From NCBI GenBank assembly GCA_903970295.1, contig CAJCHQ010000804.1:1-6892 (forward strand): a stretch of 6,892 bases of DNA, read 5' to 3'. The translations under genes were made by a program, and so were the position numbers. The notes under the pieces are model-generated. The model made no database searches and had not been told where the DNA came from. It saw only the letters and a program-made list of their open reading frames with translations. This stretch comes from Bryobacterales bacterium (GTDB taxonomy: Bacteria; Cyanobacteriota; Vampirovibrionia; Obscuribacterales; Obscuribacteraceae). This document shows positions 5,956 through 6,892 of this stretch, piece by piece (positions within the stretch are counted from its first letter, which is position 1; every line of letters begins with the position of its first letter).

Positions 5956-6867
5956 ATGATAGACCCTTTACAGTTTCCTCAGAGCCCGGTTACCGCTGCA
6001 GATTTAGTCGGTCGAGCATTTCGCATCGTTCGATTGAGTTGGTATCCATTAATTCGCCTCTTTATCGTTCCCTCATTCCTTTACGGAGTTTCGGCATTCC
6101 TCATAGGATGGTCTGGCGATCACCCTTTTGTTGGACTAAAAGTGATCGCTGCGGTGGCATCCGTCGCTTTAATTCTGCTTGTCGTGTCTCGGATTTGGCT
6201 TTTCGAACGCACTTATGGGCTTCTTTTGACGATTGACGGAGACAACGTCGACCTGGCTTCGGCTTTGAATCAAGCCAGCATAAAACGGACAACTATAATC
6301 TGGACCATTTTGCCCGTCTTGGCAGCTGATGCTTTTCTCTTGTTCGTTCCTGCAGTGGTAAGTTTTCTAACCCGAGGTTCTGCTGGCGGCAACTCTGCCG
6401 GCTCTACCCATAGCGCGTTACGGGCTGCGGTGTTCAGCGCGGACATAATTGCTTATTTCCCATTCGAGTGTTTGCTGTTGCTTTATATTTTTTTCTTCGC
6501 CACACTTGCCGCCGAGAGCCTCTCTTTGACAGATTGCTGTAAGCGAACTTTAAGCTTGCTGGTCCACGACTGGTGGTATGCGTCGAGCTACGTCGTTTTA
6601 TTCATAGTTTTGTACTTTGCTTTATCGGTCCAGATCAGTATATTTGCTTGCCTTTATCCATTACTGGAGCTATTTAAAAGTACAGCCAGGGAGTTGGTCA
6701 CCGATGTGGCCATGCTCATTGAGTGTTTTTTGATGGCGCCCCTGGAAGCTTATATTTGTGCAGTCAGCGCGATCGGAGCTTCTGGACTTTATCGGCAATT
6801 GACTATGCGGGTGGAATCCAGTGATTTGTTGCATCGATTGTCTGTGATCCGGTCTTCGATACAATAG
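5956..6867 (+). CDS. polytopic membrane protein of unknown function
   Basis: I do not recognise the family with confidence. The 303-residue product has about six hydrophobic segments, near residues 29-52, 59-82, 113-138, 163-187, 207-237 and 250-279, with no signal peptide and no obvious catalytic motif. The amphipathic start (DLVGRAFRIVRLSWYPLI) and the long paired helices recall bacterial YciC or glycerophosphodiesterase-membrane-domain-type proteins, which have no firm function; this is only a resemblance of layout. A Gly/Ser/Asn-rich loop lies at 141-153, and six cysteines (172, 194, 195, 232, 257, 268) lie in or near membrane segments. The ATG at 5956 directly follows a TTG at 5953; no strong ribosome binding site is seen for either. 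It ends in tandem stops TAG-TGA. It is divergent from the acetyltransferase, so a functional link is not implied. Confidence 0.8.
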   Translation: MIDPLQFPQSPVTAADLVGRAFRIVRLSWYPLIRLFIVPSFLYGVSAFLIGWSGDHPFVGLKVIAAVASVALILLVVSRIWLFERTYGLLLTIDGDNVDLASALNQASIKRTTIIWTILPVLAADAFLLFVPAVVSFLTRGSAGGNSAGSTHSALRAAVFSADIIAYFPFECLLLLYIFFFATLAAESLSLTDCCKRTLSLLVHDWWYASSYVVLFIVLYFALSVQISIFACLYPLLELFKSTARELVTDVAMLIECFLMAPLEAYICAVSAIGASGLYRQLTMRVESSDLLHRLSVIRSSIQ

Positions 6868-6892
6868 TGACGCCCTCCTCCATTGTCGTTAC

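Noticed and set aside
1..6892. Mobile element, CRISPR array, defence island or biosynthetic cluster
   Set aside because: No transposase, integrase, spacer-repeat array, nuclease or synthase genes, and no terminal repeats framing a block, were visible.

Overview
The window reads as a typical bacterial chromosome segment: intermediate GC, dense intron-free genes on both strands, several TTG or GTG starts, and no rRNA, tRNA, transposase, integrase or CRISPR array. The taxon cannot be fixed from this sequence. The mix of a Bacteria-type MgtE, an E. coli YnfL/YnfM-like pair and an annexin-like protein would suit an environmental Gram-negative or a non-photosynthetic member of the cyanobacterial lineage, but that is a guess.

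Left part (1-2404): a multidrug/efflux-type MFS transporter (minus strand) and a LysR-type regulator (plus strand) diverge from an 89-bp control region holding inverted repeats and two overlapping candidate sigma70 promoters. Sequence and arrangement both match E. coli ynfM/ynfL, so the regulator probably controls the transporter. The first 72 bases may be the tail of a gene converging on the transporter.

Centre (2471-4704): mgtE encodes a complete Mg2+ channel/transporter with N domain, CBS pair and five-helix membrane domain, plus an unusual histidine-rich N-terminus. A 221-bp spacer follows. It contains four tandem copies of a 7-bp unit and then a near-canonical Pho box (two 7-bp CTGTCA-type repeats separated by 4 bp) with a -10-like hexamer 10 bp downstream. 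This promoter faces a gene for a small soluble helical protein whose residues 31-103 resemble one annexin repeat. A possibly phosphate-regulated annexin-like protein in a bacterium is the most noteworthy item here.

Right part (4768-6867): a divergent arylamine N-acetyltransferase family protein with an intact Cys-His-Asp triad (minus strand) and an unrecognised polytopic membrane protein (plus strand) diverge from a 327-bp non-coding region. That region carries spaced direct repeats, a candidate promoter and a small hairpin. No evident new multi-gene defence or mobile system was found.
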